64,000 bases of DNA, from contig JAHIND010000017.1 of the NCBI GenBank assembly GCA_018896025.1, forward strand, positions 358,078-422,077, written 5' to 3'. A program made the position numbers and the translations under genes. Source of the DNA: Pseudomonadota bacterium. Its GTDB lineage: Bacteria; Desulfobacterota; Desulfarculia; Desulfarculales; Desulfarculaceae. The notes beneath the pieces were generated by a model. The model saw nothing but the letters and a program-made list of their open reading frames with translations, was not told the origin of the DNA and did no database searches. Position 1 is the stretch's first letter. Each line of letters begins with the position of its first letter. Shown in pieces: positions 8,521-17,837 of the stretch.

Positions 8521-11010
8521 ATGGAAGATAGTCAACGCTACGACCCCAAAAGCATCGAAAGCCGCTGGCAACAGCAGTGGGAACAAGACGGCATCTTCGC
8601 GGTAAGCGATGATTCCAGCAAGGAAAAGTACTACTTGCTGGAGATGTTCCCCTACCCCAGCGGCCGCATCCACATGGGCCACAGCCGGGTGTACACCATC
8701 GGCGACACCCTGGCCCGCATCCGGCGCATGCAGGGCTTCAACGTCTTGCACCCCATGGGTTGGGACGCCTTTGGCATGCCCGCGGAAAACGCGGCCATAG
8801 CCAACAAGACCCACCCCGCCCGCTGGACCTACGACAACATCGACTACATGCGCTCCCAGCTCAAGAAGCTGGGCTACTCCCACGACTGGAGCCGGGAGTT
8901 CGCCACCTGCGACCCCAGCTACTACCGCTGGGAACAGCTCATGTTCGTGCGCATGTGGGAAAAGGGTCTGGTCTACCGCAAGAAGTCCCTGGTCAACTGG
9001 TGCGACACCTGTCAGACGGTGTTGGCCAACGAGCAGGTGGAGGCGGGCAACTGCTGGCGCTGCGACAACCCGGTGGATCAGCGGGAGCTGTTCGGCTACT
9101 TCTTCAAGATCACCGACTACGCCGACGAGCTCTTGAGCAAGCTGGACGAGCTGACCGGCTGGCCCGACTCGGTGAAGATCATGCAGCGCAACTGGATCGG
9201 CAAGTCCTACGGCGCCGAGATCCACTTCCCCATCGAGGGCCGCGAGGGCGTGGTCCGGGTGTTCACCACCCGGGCGGACACCCTCTACGGGGCCACCTTC
9301 ATGAGCCTGGCCCCGGAGCACCCCCTGGCCCTGGAGCTTAGCGCCGGGACCGAGCAGGAGCAGGCGGTACGGGAGTTCATCGCCAAGGTCAAGCGCCAGT
9401 CCTTCAGCCAGCGGGCCGACGACAAGAGCAAGGAAGGCGTGTTCACCGGAGCCTGGTGCACCCATCCCCTCACCGGGCGGCGCATGCCGGTGTACGTGGC
9501 CAACTTCGTGCTCATGGAGTACGGCACCGGCGCGGTCATGGCCGTGCCCACCCACGACCAGCGCGACTTCGAGTTTGCCAGCGAATACGGCCTGGAGCTC
9601 ATCGAGGTCATCGCCGGGCCGGACGGCGCGGTGGGCGTGGAGAACATGACCCAGGCCTTCACCGACTACGGCACCCTGGTCAACTCCGGGCCCTTCGACG
9701 GCCTGAGCAGCGATGAGGCCAAGCGGGCCGTGGCGGCTGAGCTGGAAAAGAAGGGCATGGGCCGGGAGACCATCAACTACCGCCTGCGCGACTGGGGCAT
9801 CAGCCGCCAGCGCTACTGGGGCGCGCCCATCCCGGTGATCCACTGCGACAAATGTGGCCAGGTGCCGGTGCCCGAGGCCGACCTGCCGGTGGTGCTGCCC
9901 CTGGACGCCCAGCTGCCCGAGACCGGCGGCTCGCCCCTGCCGGACATTGAGGAGTGGGTGAACGTCTCCTGCCCCGTCTGCGGCGGCGCGGCCAAGCGCG
10001 AGACCGACACCATGGACACCTTTGTGGAGTCCTCCTGGTATTTCGCCCGCTACGCCTGCCCCCGCTACGAAGGGGGCCCCCTGGACCCCGGCCCCACCGA
10101 TTACTGGATGCCGGTGAACCAGTACATCGGCGGTATCGAGCACGCGGTGCTGCACCTGCTCTACTCGCGCTTTTTCACCAAGGTGATGCGCGACCTGGGC
10201 CTGGTAAAGGCCGACGAGCCCTTCACCAACCTGCTCACCCAGGGCATGGTCATCAAGGACGGCTCCAAGATGTCCAAGTCCAAAGGCAACGTGGTGGACC
10301 CGGACCTGATGGTGCAGCGCTACGGCGCGGACACGGTGCGCCTGTTCATCCTGTTCGCCGCTCCCCCCGAGAAGGAGTTGGAGTGGTCGGACCGGGGCGT
10401 GGAGGGTGCCAGCCGCTTCCTGGGCCGCCTGTGGCGTCTGGGCCTGGCCGTGGCCGACCAGGCCGCCGGGGTGGCACCCTACACCGAAGGCGAGCTGCCC
10501 GAGGCGCTGGGGGCCCTGCACACCAAGACCCACGAGACCGTCAAGAAGGTCAGCGAGGACAGCGTAGACAAGTACCAGTTCAACACCGCCATCGCGGCCA
10601 TCATGGAGCTGGTCAACCAGATCAGCCTGGTGGAGCAGGACGAGACGGTGGCGGGAGATCCCCAGCGGGCGGCGGTGCTGCGCGAGGCGGTGGAAGCGGC
10701 GGTGGTGCTCATCAGCCCCATGGCTCCCCACATCGCCGACGAGCTATGGCAGCGCATGGGCGGCCGGGGCTATCTTATCGAGCACGGGTGGCCCACCTGG
10801 GACGAGGCCGCCCTGGTGCGCGAGGAGAAGTTGGTGGTGGTGCAGGTGCAGGGCAAGGTGCGCTCCAAGCTGACCATGCCCGCCGACGCCGACGACGCCG
10901 CGCTGGAGGCGGCGGCCCTGGCCGATGAAAAAGTGCAAAAATTCATCGACGGCAGGCCGGTTAAAAAGGTAATAGTAGTCCAGGGCAAGCTGGTGAATAT
11001 CGTTATCTAG
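8521..11010 (+). CDS. leuS: Leucine--tRNA ligase
   Basis: 829 residues, class Ia synthetase of normal bacterial length. The HIGH signature appears as [13 protein letters not shown] near residue 45 and [10 protein letters not shown] near residue 585; the CP1 editing domain ([23 protein letters not shown]) lies between. Zinc-knuckle cysteine pairs are visible in the insertion regions. The frame is open upstream to 8410, but the ATG at 8521 begins the conserved sequence. It heads leuS-lptE-holA, a common deltaproteobacterial order. Confidence 0.99.
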   Translation: MEDSQRYDPKSIESRWQQQWEQDGIFAVSDDSSKEKYYLLEMFPYPSGRIHMGHSRVYTIGDTLARIRRMQGFNVLHPMGWDAFGMPAENAAIANKTHPARWTYDNIDYMRSQLKKLGYSHDWSREFATCDPSYYRWEQLMFVRMWEKGLVYRKKSLVNWCDTCQTVLANEQVEAGNCWRCDNPVDQRELFGYFFKITDYADELLSKLDELTGWPDSVKIMQRNWIGKSYGAEIHFPIEGREGVVRVFTTRADTLYGATFMSLAPEHPLALELSAGTEQEQAVREFIAKVKRQSFSQRADDKSKEGVFTGAWCTHPLTGRRMPVYVANFVLMEYGTGAVMAVPTHDQRDFEFASEYGLELIEVIAGPDGAVGVENMTQAFTDYGTLVNSGPFDGLSSDEAKRAVAAELEKKGMGRETINYRLRDWGISRQRYWGAPIPVIHCDKCGQVPVPEADLPVVLPLDAQLPETGGSPLPDIEEWVNVSCPVCGGAAKRETDTMDTFVESSWYFARYACPRYEGGPLDPGPTDYWMPVNQYIGGIEHAVLHLLYSRFFTKVMRDLGLVKADEPFTNLLTQGMVIKDGSKMSKSKGNVVDPDLMVQRYGADTVRLFILFAAPPEKELEWSDRGVEGASRFLGRLWRLGLAVADQAAGVAPYTEGELPEALGALHTKTHETVKKVSEDSVDKYQFNTAIAAIMELVNQISLVEQDETVAGDPQRAAVLREAVEAAVVLISPMAPHIADELWQRMGGRGYLIEHGWPTWDEAALVREEKLVVVQVQGKVRSKLTMPADADDAALEAAALADEKVQKFIDGRPVKKVIVVQGKLVNIVI

Positions 11011-11065
11011 CCCTGGCCGGTGCAGGGTCGCCTGTCCGGACGGCGGGACCATACAGGGAGAAGCT

Positions 11066-11584
11066 GTGGTGAAGAAGCTTTCGATTGTCGGGATTTTGAT
11101 GTTGGCAGTCCTGGTGGCGGCCTGCGGGTACCAGTTCCGCGGCAAGCAGAACAACCTGCCCAGCGACGTCAAGAGCATCGCCATACCGGTCTTCAAGAAC
11201 AAGACCAACGAGATCCGCATCGAGCAGATCTTCACCGACGCGGTCATTCTCCAGTTCAACCGCAGCCAGATGGTGCGGGTGGTGTCCGAGAGCAACGCCG
11301 ACGCGGTGCTGACCGGCACGGTGGAGCGGGTGCAGATAAATGACGTGGCCCTGACCGCCGACGACACCAGCCGCCAGCGGCGCATCACGGTGTGGGTCTC
11401 GGCCAAGCTGACCCGCACCAAGGACGGCAAGGTCCTGTGGCAAAACAAGAGCCTGTGGCAAAACGACACCTACAACGTGAGCACCAGCCCCACGGCCACC
11501 GACTCCAGCAAGCGCGTTGCCCTCACCGCCCTGGCCAAGGTTCTGGCCCAGAGCCTGCACGACAGCGTCTTCGAGAACTTTTAG
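11066..11584 (+). CDS. lptE: LPS-assembly lipoprotein LptE
   Basis: 172 residues. The signal peptide ends in lipobox LVAAC with C20 followed by GYQFRG, the classic LptE N-terminus. It is anchored in the outer membrane, where it plugs the LptD barrel. Two tandem GTG codons (11066 and 11069) both follow AGGGAG; the second has the more usual spacing. It lies between leuS and holA in the same direction. With lptF and lptG at 2-4 kb, three LPS-export genes occur here in two separate places. Confidence 0.93.
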   Translation: MVKKLSIVGILMLAVLVAACGYQFRGKQNNLPSDVKSIAIPVFKNKTNEIRIEQIFTDAVILQFNRSQMVRVVSESNADAVLTGTVERVQINDVALTADDTSRQRRITVWVSAKLTRTKDGKVLWQNKSLWQNDTYNVSTSPTATDSSKRVALTALAKVLAQSLHDSVFENF

Positions 11585-11597
11585 CCGGAGCATAGGG

Positions 11598-12614
11598 ATG
11601 TCCCCCTCCGGCAGCCGTCAGAGGGACCCGGCGGCTCTTCCCTGGCCCGAAGTGGCCAAGGGCGAGCCGGGGTCCCTTTACGGTCTTTTCAGCGAAGAGG
11701 ATTTTCTGCTCATCCAGGGGGTGGAGCAGTTCATCGCCTCGCCCGCCTTCAGCGACAACCCCTCCTTGAACGTGGAACGATTCCAGGCCAGCGAGACCAA
11801 GCCCAGCCGAGTGTTGGACAGCGCCCAGACCTTGCCCTTTTTGGGCAGCAGGCGCTTGGTGGTGGTCAGCGAGGCGCACCTGTACAAGGCCGAGGTGGCG
11901 GCGGAGTTTCTGCCCTACCTGTCCGACCCCTGCCCCAGCACTACCCTGCTCCTCACCGGCTCCAAGCTGGACGCGCGCACCAAGTTCGCCAAGACCCTGA
12001 GCAAGGCGGGCAAGGTGCACCAGTTCCCCAAGATGTACCCCCGCCAACTGGCTCCCTGGCTGCAAGGCCGGGCCGCGGTGCGCGACAAGAGCCTGGATTC
12101 CCAGGCCGCCGCCTATCTGGCCGAGTTGGCCGGGCTGGGCCTGGGGGCCTTGGATTCGGAGTTGGAAAAGCTGGCCCTGTACGTGGGCAAGAACCGGCGC
12201 ATCACCCTGGACACGGTGCGCGAGGTGCTGGGGGGATCGCGCCTGTATTCCATCTTTGACTTCACCGACGCGGTGGCCGCTGGGGGGCTGACCCGGGCCC
12301 TGAGCAGCTACGCCCAGTTGGACTCCCTGGGCGAACCGGCGGTGCGCGTGCTGGCCATGCTCACCCGCCTCTACCGCCAGCTACTGGAGGTCAGGCGGGT
12401 GCTGGACCAGGGCGGCGGGCCCCAGGAGGTGCAGCGCGCCCTGCGCATCCCGCCCCAGGCCACATCCACCCTGGTGGACCGGGCCAAGCGCGAGACCCCG
12501 GCCAGCCTGAGCGGGGCCCTGAAGGCGGTACTCACCGCCGACGTAGCCCTCAAGTCCTCCCCAGGGGCGGACCGGATCATCATGGAACGTCTTATTATGG
12601 ACTTATGCGCCTGA
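11598..12614 (+). CDS. holA: DNA polymerase III subunit delta
   Basis: 338 residues. The protein shows the HolA pattern: YGLFSEEDFLLIQ, then the RRLVVVSEAHLYK and TTLLLTGSKLD strands of the AAA+-like domain, and a C-terminal helical collar. Delta opens the beta clamp in the clamp-loader complex with DnaX, which is encoded at 53762. ATG at 11598 is selected because GGAG and AGGG lie just upstream, 13 bases after the lptE stop; a longer frame from 11517 would overlap lptE. The gene converges on rpsT. Confidence 0.95.
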   Translation: MSPSGSRQRDPAALPWPEVAKGEPGSLYGLFSEEDFLLIQGVEQFIASPAFSDNPSLNVERFQASETKPSRVLDSAQTLPFLGSRRLVVVSEAHLYKAEVAAEFLPYLSDPCPSTTLLLTGSKLDARTKFAKTLSKAGKVHQFPKMYPRQLAPWLQGRAAVRDKSLDSQAAAYLAELAGLGLGALDSELEKLALYVGKNRRITLDTVREVLGGSRLYSIFDFTDAVAAGGLTRALSSYAQLDSLGEPAVRVLAMLTRLYRQLLEVRRVLDQGGGPQEVQRALRIPPQATSTLVDRAKRETPASLSGALKAVLTADVALKSSPGADRIIMERLIMDLCA

Positions 12615-12667
12615 GCCGGCCCATGCCGGCCCCGGCGCCAAGAAAAGCGGGCAGCAGCGCCGAGTCG

Positions 12668-12928
12668 CTACAGGGCGGAAACCTGGCGGGACAGGCGCGA
12701 AATCTTGCGGGCGGCGTTCTTCCTGTGGTAGATGCCCTTGCCGGCGGCCTTGTCGATTATCGGCACGGCCTGGTTCAAGGCGGTCTGGGCAGCGTCGGCA
12801 TCGCCGGCCGCTATGGCCTGACGCACCTGCTTGACCACAGAGCGCACACGAGTGCGGTAAGCCTTGTTGCGCATGCTGCGCTTTTCAATCTGGCGAGCCC
12901 TTTTAAGGGCGGAAGCATGGTTGGCCAA
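12668..12928 (-). CDS. rpsT: 30S ribosomal protein S20
   Basis: 86 residues, lysine/arginine-rich, beginning MANHASALKRARQ as in other S20 proteins; binds 16S rRNA early in 30S assembly. The start codon is TTG at 12928 with GGAGG eight bases upstream. E. coli rpsT also starts with UUG, and there it is used in translational autoregulation, so the same rare start here is probably functional. A sigma-70-like promoter lies at 12997-13025. Confidence 0.98.
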   Translation of the reverse strand: MANHASALKRARQIEKRSMRNKAYRTRVRSVVKQVRQAIAAGDADAAQTALNQAVPIIDKAAGKGIYHRKNAARKISRLSRQVSAL

Positions 12929-12996
12929 CTGAGTATCCTCCGGATAAGTTTAGGCTCCGGGCGTTTAGGGGGCCCGTCGCCCCTGACAGACCCAAA

Positions 12997-13025
12997 CTTT
13001 TAACGGGAGCAGGGGTCCCTGTCAA
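12997..13025 (-). promoter_or_regulatory. Sigma-70-type promoter for rpsT
   Basis: On the minus strand, TTGACA (13020-13025, perfect -35) is followed by a 17-base spacer and TAAAAG (12997-13002, 4 of 6 for -10). Transcription would start near 12990, leaving a leader of about 60 bases before the rpsT TTG. The -35 box overlaps the murJ ribosome-binding region on the other strand. Confidence 0.75.
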
Positions 13026-13034
13026 GGGGTTTTG

Positions 13035-14606
13035 ATGCAAGCAGCCAGTGAACAACATAAAATGACCCGGGCAGCAGGGGTGGTGGGCCTGGCCACCCTG
13101 GCCAGCCGCATCGGCGGATTCGTGCGCGATGTGGTCATCGCCTACCTTTTTGGAGCCGGTCCGGCGGCGGACGCCTTTTTCGTGGCCTTCCGCATTCCCA
13201 ACCTTTTACGCCGCCTTTTCGCCGAAGGCACTCTAACCATTGCCTTTATTCCGGTCTTCACCGAGTTGCTCAAAAAGAAGGGGCGCGAGGAGGCCTTCCT
13301 CCTGGCCCGCTCCACCTTCTCGCTCCTGGCCCTGGCCCTTTTGGCGGTGACCATCGCCGGGGAGATATTCACCCCCCAGGTGGTGCGGCTCATCGCGCCG
13401 GGCTTCACCCCCGGCGAGGGCACCTTCGCCCTGGCCGTGGAGATGACCCGCTGGTGCTTACCCTACATTTTCTTCATCAGCCTGGTGGCCCTGGCCGCTG
13501 GGGTGCTCAATTCCCTGGGGCACTTTTTCGCCCCTGCGGCGGCCCCGGCCCTCTTGAACCTCACCATCATCGCCACCGCCCTGGTCCTGAGCCCTCGGGT
13601 GGACCCGCCGGTGCTCAGCCTGGCCATGGGCGTGGTGGTCGGCGGGGTGGCCCAGCTCTTAATGCAGCTGCCCTACCTAAAGGCCAAAGGGGTGCCCTTC
13701 AAGCCCGCCTGGGACATAAAAAACCCGGCGCTACGGCGCATGCTGCGCCTGATGATCCCGGCCATCTTCGGGGCGGCGGTGTACCAGGTGGCGGTGCTCA
13801 TGGACACCATCCTGGCCTCTTTCCTGCCCAGCGGCACGGTGAGCTACCTCTACTACGCCGACCGTTTGATCCAATTCCCTCTGGGCATCTTCGCCATCGC
13901 GGTGAGCACGGCCATCTTGCCCAGCCTGTCGCGCCAGGCGGCGGACGGCGACAAGAAGGCCCTGCTCAGCACCATGGGCTACGGCCTGCGCCTGATCCTG
14001 TTCATCACCGTGCCGGCCATGGTGGGCCTTCTGGTGCTGGCCAAGCCCCTGGTTGTGTTTTTATTCATGCGCGGCGAGTTCACCCTGGAGATGGCCGGGG
14101 AGACCGCCGGGGCAGTGATGGGCCTGGGCGCGGGGCTGTGGGCCATTGCCGGAGTGCGGGCGGTGGTGCAATCGTTCTACGCCCTCAAGGACATCCGGAC
14201 CCCGGTGGCCGTGGCCGCCCTGTGTTTGGTCATCAAACTGGTGGTTTCCCTGGCCCTCATGGGCCCGCTGAAGCAGACCGGCCTGGCCCTGGCCACCTCG
14301 GCCTCGGGGGTGGTCAACCTACTTCTCCTGCTGTGGCTGCTGCGCAAGCGGGTGGGCCTGTTGGGCGGACGGCGGCTGTTCAAGTCCGGTCTGGGCACCT
14401 GCACGGCGGCGGTAGTCATGGGCGCTCTGGTTGCTTTGGTGGCCTATGGCCCGGACTGGGGCGACCCCAACGGGGCCCTGTGGCGCTGGGCCCGGCCCAT
14501 GGCCGCCCTGGGGGTGGGCACGGCCTCCTATTTCGCGGCGGCCAAGCTCATGCACCTGGCCGAGTTGGGCGAGTTGTGGCAGGTGTTTCGGAGCCGGAGA
14601 GCCTAA
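13035..14606 (+). CDS. murJ: Lipid II flippase MurJ (MviN)
   Basis: 523 residues with about 13-14 hydrophobic helices, MOP/MATE-like fold. The start has the family signature GLATLASRIGGFVRDVVIA and FFVAFRIPNLLRRLFAEG. It flips lipid II across the inner membrane for peptidoglycan synthesis. ATG at 13035 is chosen over TTG at 13032; AAGGGG lies just upstream. It is divergent from rpsT and followed by a palindromic repeat and a terminator. Confidence 0.96.
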   Translation: MQAASEQHKMTRAAGVVGLATLASRIGGFVRDVVIAYLFGAGPAADAFFVAFRIPNLLRRLFAEGTLTIAFIPVFTELLKKKGREEAFLLARSTFSLLALALLAVTIAGEIFTPQVVRLIAPGFTPGEGTFALAVEMTRWCLPYIFFISLVALAAGVLNSLGHFFAPAAAPALLNLTIIATALVLSPRVDPPVLSLAMGVVVGGVAQLLMQLPYLKAKGVPFKPAWDIKNPALRRMLRLMIPAIFGAAVYQVAVLMDTILASFLPSGTVSYLYYADRLIQFPLGIFAIAVSTAILPSLSRQAADGDKKALLSTMGYGLRLILFITVPAMVGLLVLAKPLVVFLFMRGEFTLEMAGETAGAVMGLGAGLWAIAGVRAVVQSFYALKDIRTPVAVAALCLVIKLVVSLALMGPLKQTGLALATSASGVVNLLLLLWLLRKRVGLLGGRRLFKSGLGTCTAAVVMGALVALVAYGPDWGDPNGALWRWARPMAALGVGTASYFAAAKLMHLAELGELWQVFRSRRA

Positions 14607-14627
14607 TCGGCTGCGCCAGGAAGCGCC

Positions 14628-14725
14628 ATGCGGCGTTGGCGGCATCGCTTGGACCTCGGCGTATAAAAATACGCCTGCGGTCCGCGCTTGCCGCCGCCAT
14701 GCTTGACACTCCCTGGCTGTGCCGA
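14628..14725 (-). repeat. Palindromic intergenic repeat, copy E (reverse orientation)
   Basis: Read on the minus strand this matches copies A-C: cagcca, ggcggcaagcg, gaccgcag, a central hairpin, then gccgaggtcc and gccgccaacgccgcatg. The centre is GGCGTAT (14658-14664), loop AAAA, ATACGCC (14669-14675), a perfect 7-bp stem. It lies directly after murJ and contains no gene. Confidence 0.85.
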
Positions 14726-14758
14726 ACGCCACAAACGAAAGAACCAGCCAAAATACAA

Positions 14759-14803
14759 AGGCCGGGGCGCTCGATACTAACGAGAGCCCCGGCCTCTTTT
14801 TTT
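14759..14803 (+). terminator. Strong rho-independent terminator after murJ
   Basis: AGGCCGGGGC (14759-14768) pairs perfectly with GCCCCGGCCT (14786-14795), with an inner CTCG/CGAG stem, followed by CTTTTTTT. It lies about 150 bases beyond the murJ stop, after repeat copy E. With repeats E and A and nothing else recognisable it accounts for the 439-base gap 14607-15045. Confidence 0.93.
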
Positions 14804-14911
14804 ATTCCAAACTGATTATCCTGGAGAGGACAACTTCAACTGTAGGCTTTTGGGTGAAGCAACAAAGTCCATTCCCAGTTGCCCTTTATTTATGCGTTTC
14901 GTGCCGACAAG

Positions 14912-15044
14912 CGGCACAGCCAGACACCGCAGGGCAAGGCGGCAGGCGAACGAGGGACGCAGGCGTAGTCCACCTACGCCGAGGACCGAGTGGCGCCGAC
15001 AACGCCGCCATGCGGGGTCTGGCGAAGCCGCTGCTGGCGCAGCC
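14912..15044 (+). repeat. Palindromic intergenic repeat, copy A
   Basis: Outer arms CCAGACACCGCA (14920-14931) and TGCGGGGTCTGG (15011-15022) pair with one mismatch. The centre is GGCGTAG (14962-14968), loop TCCAC, CTACGCC (14974-14980). Flanking blocks gggcaaggcggcaggcgaac and gaggaccgagtggcgccgac recur in the copies at 58.7-59.0 kb. The copy ends one base before the stop codon of the minus-strand gene at 15046. Confidence 0.88.
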
Positions 15045-15045
15045 G

Positions 15046-15348
15046 CTAGTGGGTCTGGCCGGTGAGATGCTCCAAAAGCCTACCCTTTTCATCCACCAGG
15101 TACACGCTGAAGCCCTCGTCCTGGGCCTGGCCCAAAAGCTGGGCCCGGTGGATGGCCTCCACGCTGCGGATGAACACTCCCTCGGTTTCGGGCAGGCGGC
15201 CCACCAGCATCAGGGCCTGATCCTTTTCCGCGGTCACGGGGATGAAGCGCTCGCCGTCCTCGTCGGCCAAGCCCAGAAAGTTCTCGTCGTTCCTGGTGCG
15301 CTCCACGATCACCCAGACGTACTGGCCGGCATCCACCTTATCGGACAT
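15046..15348 (-). CDS. Conserved hypothetical protein, 100 aa
   Basis: Small acidic cytosolic protein starting MSDKVDAGQYVWVIVERT, with mixed alpha/beta content (LGLADEDGERFIPVTAEK, then GFSVYLVDEKG). It has no membrane segment or cysteine motif. ATG at 15348 is chosen because GGGAGGG precedes it; a longer frame to 15399 lacks a site. Its stop codon abuts repeat copy A, which may serve as its 3' end structure. Function not recognised. Confidence 0.7.
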   Translation of the reverse strand: MSDKVDAGQYVWVIVERTRNDENFLGLADEDGERFIPVTAEKDQALMLVGRLPETEGVFIRSVEAIHRAQLLGQAQDEGFSVYLVDEKGRLLEHLTGQTH

Positions 15349-15452
15349 GTTCCCTCCCGGAACTTTGTTGACTTGACTACCCATCAAAACTAGGGCCAAA
15401 GGCCCGCCGCGTCAAGCCGCCCCTTGCGCCATATGGGCGGGCGGCTAATATT

Positions 15453-15626
15453 ATGAGCATGTGCACCTGCCGCGAATACAAGGAGCCCTACCGCCCGCCC
15501 AGCCGGGCAGGAGCGGCCAAACGCCGCAGCATCATGCTCCAGGCCAAGGCCGGGGGCAAGCCCGTGGCCCAGGGGGATACGCCGGGGGAAGCCGCCTCCC
15601 TTGCGCCTGTCCGCCGCCCGCGCTAG
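15453..15626 (+). CDS. Doubtful small ORF, 57 aa
   Basis: An ATG-to-TAG frame in the 317-base gap between two genes encodes a basic, proline-rich peptide with an N-terminal CTC pair. No ribosome site precedes the ATG. It may be chance coding in GC-rich DNA. Nothing else is recognisable in 15349-15665 apart from the ribosome site of the following gene. Confidence 0.2.
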   Translation: MSMCTCREYKEPYRPPSRAGAAKRRSIMLQAKAGGKPVAQGDTPGEAASLAPVRRPR

Positions 15627-15665
15627 AGTAGGCCCTCCAACCATTCAGGAGAGGGTCAAGCTCAC

Positions 15666-16295
15666 ATGGGACTTCTCAAGGGACGCGCCACCATCACCCG
15701 CTACACGGTCAGCGGCGAGCCGCCGGCCGGTTTCTGGGACTTCATCGACCGCCGGGTCAAGGCCCACGCCTTCAAGGACATCGAATCCAGCACCGAGGAG
15801 CTCTCCGTGGGCTGGTGCGCCATCAACGACTACTTTGACACCGAGTTCGCCTTCATGGCCTACGCCATGGAGCCCTACGTGCTGTTGGGCCTCAGGGTGG
15901 ACCAGCGCCGGGTGCCCGCCACCCTGCTCAAGAAGTACCACCGCCTGGAGATGGACAAGGCCAAGAGCTACCTGGACGAGGGCCGCAACCTGGGCCGGGT
16001 GCGCCGGGAGGAGCTGAAGGACAAGGCCCGCCTGGGGCTGTTGGCCCGCATCCCCCCGGAGACCAAGCTCTACGAGATGGTCTGGGACACCGCCAGGGGC
16101 GAGCTTTGGCTGGGCGCGGCCACCCGCAAGGTCATGGACCTGTTCGAGGAGCACTTCGTGGCCAGCTTCGGCCTGGAGCTAACCCCCCGCCTGCCCTTTC
16201 TGGTGGCGCGGGACCTGGTGGCCGGTAGCCAGATGGCCCCCGCCCTGGAAGAGGCCCGGCCCTGGGGACCCCTGGCCTGGGAGCAAGGCGCATGA
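15666..16295 (+). CDS. RdgC-like recombination-associated protein (short form)
   Basis: 209 residues against about 300 for E. coli RdgC. Recognised from GFWDFIDRRVKAHAF, the VGWCAIND block, RRVPATLLKKY, and KLYEMVWDT followed by ATRKVMDLFEEHF, the pattern of RdgC-family proteins in deltaproteobacteria. RdgC forms a DNA-encircling dimer that limits RecA loading; whether the short form closes the same ring is unknown. The start follows CAGGAGAGGG. Its ATGA overlap with the next gene indicates a two-gene operon with translational coupling. Confidence 0.75.
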   Translation: MGLLKGRATITRYTVSGEPPAGFWDFIDRRVKAHAFKDIESSTEELSVGWCAINDYFDTEFAFMAYAMEPYVLLGLRVDQRRVPATLLKKYHRLEMDKAKSYLDEGRNLGRVRREELKDKARLGLLARIPPETKLYEMVWDTARGELWLGAATRKVMDLFEEHFVASFGLELTPRLPFLVARDLVAGSQMAPALEEARPWGPLAWEQGA

Positions 16296-16822
16296 ACCTG
16301 AGCGAGCTGCTGGAGCAGAAGATTTTCCTGGGCCAGGAGTTTCTCACCTGGCTGTGGTTTTTGCTGGAAACCGAGGGCGGGGCCGAGGTCAAGGACCTGG
16401 GCTGGGTGGAGCTGACCCTGGGCGAGCGCCTGGTGCTGGGACCGGCCATGGGGGCCGACGGCTCCCGGGTCACGGTGAGCGGGGCCGAGGGCTCCCTGGC
16501 CGAAGCCCGCGAGGCCCTGCGCCAGGGCAAGCTGGTGGAGGCGTTGCGCGTGGGCCTGGAGATTCACGGCGAGGAGTACGCCCTGAACCTGGAGGCGGCC
16601 GAGCTAACGGTAAAGAGCCTGAAGCTGCCCACCACCGCCGCGCCCAGCGAAGACCCCGACGGCCTGGAAGGCCTGGTCTTGGAGCGGGTGGCCCTGCTCG
16701 AAAACACCCTCAAGGCCGCCGAGGGGCTGTTCAGCCTGTTCTTGTCCCAGCGCCTGCACCCGGAGGAAGGCCCCGAGCTGCGCAAGGCCATGGGCGCCTG
16801 GGCGGCGCAGGAGGGAGCTTAG
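16292..16822 (+). CDS. RdgC-partner conserved hypothetical protein
   Basis: 176 residues starting MNLSELLEQKIFLGQEFLTWLWF. The GQEFLTWLWF block and the later SLKLP block recur in genes that follow short rdgC genes in deltaproteobacteria (recalled). No catalytic motif is visible; alternating beta and helical segments. Its ATG overlaps the rdgC-like stop (ATGA), and its TAG overlaps the TAA of the convergent gene at 16819. A structural partner of the RdgC-like protein is the most economical idea. Confidence 0.75.
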   Translation: MNLSELLEQKIFLGQEFLTWLWFLLETEGGAEVKDLGWVELTLGERLVLGPAMGADGSRVTVSGAEGSLAEAREALRQGKLVEALRVGLEIHGEEYALNLEAAELTVKSLKLPTTAAPSEDPDGLEGLVLERVALLENTLKAAEGLFSLFLSQRLHPEEGPELRKAMGAWAAQEGA

Positions 16823-17253
16823 GCCTCCGCCTTTGCCGCTTCCAGGGCCTCGGCCGCCCGCTTCAGGCAATAGGCCACCAGCTCCGGGTCGTCGCCCTCC
16901 AGGTCGAAGCAGTGGCCGTTTTCGCCGTAGAGCCCGCCGGGGATGAAGTTGCCCAGCTCGTCCGGGTCGCTGATGTCGTCGCCGTAGAAGCACAGGGAGA
17001 GCATCAGCTCCTCCTCGCCCAAGGGCACCACATCGGCTATGGCGAACAGAGGCTTGGCGCGGCCCTCGGGCTTGGGGTAAAGGTCCCAGCGCAGGCTGTA
17101 GCTCACCCCCGGCCGGGGCAAAAAGCTCTCCCCCACCCCCTGCATGTCCATCACTCCCCGGCGATAGGCCAGAAGGCTTTTCTTGAGGCCCGCCTCGGCG
17201 CTGGGCCATTGCTCCAAAAACTGATCCAAGGTCATGTCGGATTCTGCATTCAA
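16819..17253 (-). CDS. Conserved hypothetical protein, about 144 aa
   Basis: Acidic cytosolic protein with a C-terminal block CFYGDDISDPDE..GNFIPGGLYGENGHCFDL that I recall in uncharacterised bacterial families. The start is uncertain: TTG at 17253 has GGGAG eight bases upstream, while ATG at 17235 begins MTLDQFLEQW but has no ribosome site. The TTG is preferred. Its stop overlaps the stop of the RdgC-partner gene on the other strand. Function unknown. Confidence 0.7.
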   Translation of the reverse strand: MNAESDMTLDQFLEQWPSAEAGLKKSLLAYRRGVMDMQGVGESFLPRPGVSYSLRWDLYPKPEGRAKPLFAIADVVPLGEEELMLSLCFYGDDISDPDELGNFIPGGLYGENGHCFDLEGDDPELVAYCLKRAAEALEAAKAEA

Positions 17254-17338
17254 GTTGCACGCTCCCGCCGTAGTTAATACCCTGATTACAGCAGGTATTA
17301 ACACAAGCGGGCGATCCTGGCAAATCAGGCGGTTTTTA

Positions 17339-17683
17339 TCAGCCCAGATGGTTGAGGTGGGGGCTGCGGGCGATGATGCGGCGGAGGGTGTTTTCTATGC
17401 GGTGCAGGCGCAAGGTGCCTCGCAGCACCAGGTGGATGCCCAGAGTCAAAAGGCAAACGCACAGAGACAGCAGGGGCAGCAAGTACCAAAAGTTGCCCCA
17501 GAAGTGATAAAATCGCGAGGTCACCACCAGCACAGACATGATGCTCATGGGCACGGCCAACAGGGCCAGGCCGGTGCGCACCGTGGCCAGTTGGGTGCGC
17601 TTGTCGGCCAAAAGAAATTGCGCCTCGTTTATCAGCAGGCTTTCCGGTTCCTGGTCAATGCCCTGGTCTACGCCCTGCTCCAC
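17339..17683 (-). CDS. Small inner-membrane protein, 114 aa (DUF202-like)
   Basis: The block FLLADKRTQLATVRTGLALLAVP followed by hydrophobic helices near residues 37-55 and 66-90 resembles DUF202/YidH-type membrane proteins. GTG at 17683 is the start, with GGGAGG five bases upstream. The N-terminus is cytosolic and acidic. It is a monocistron between the gene at 16819 and the PEP-CTERM gene. Function unknown. Confidence 0.72.
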   Translation of the reverse strand: MEQGVDQGIDQEPESLLINEAQFLLADKRTQLATVRTGLALLAVPMSIMSVLVVTSRFYHFWGNFWYLLPLLSLCVCLLTLGIHLVLRGTLRLHRIENTLRRIIARSPHLNHLG

Positions 17684-17785
17684 GCTGTCCTCCCTGGGTT
17701 GGGTTACCTAGAACAAGGTAGCAAAACCAGCGCCTCGTGGCTAGGCGGCGGTCTCGGGTGAAGCCCTTCCGGCCAAACCGGGCGG

Positions 17786-17813
17786 AAAAAAGCCTCCGGC
17801 CGAAGCCGGAGGC
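17786..17813 (-). terminator. Rho-independent terminator of the PEP-CTERM gene
   Basis: On the minus strand GCCTCCGGC and GCCGGAGGC form a 9-bp perfect stem with a TTCG-type loop, followed by six T (17786-17791 as A on the plus strand). It lies 25 bases past the stop of the gene at 17838. Confidence 0.9.
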
Positions 17814-17837
17814 CGAGGTTAGAACTAAAAATAAAGG

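Noticed and set aside
8467..10731. Very long antisense frame (754 codons) opposite leuS
   Set aside because: GC-rich codon bias in leuS leaves the opposite strand open; the product is low-complexity and lacks a ribosome site.
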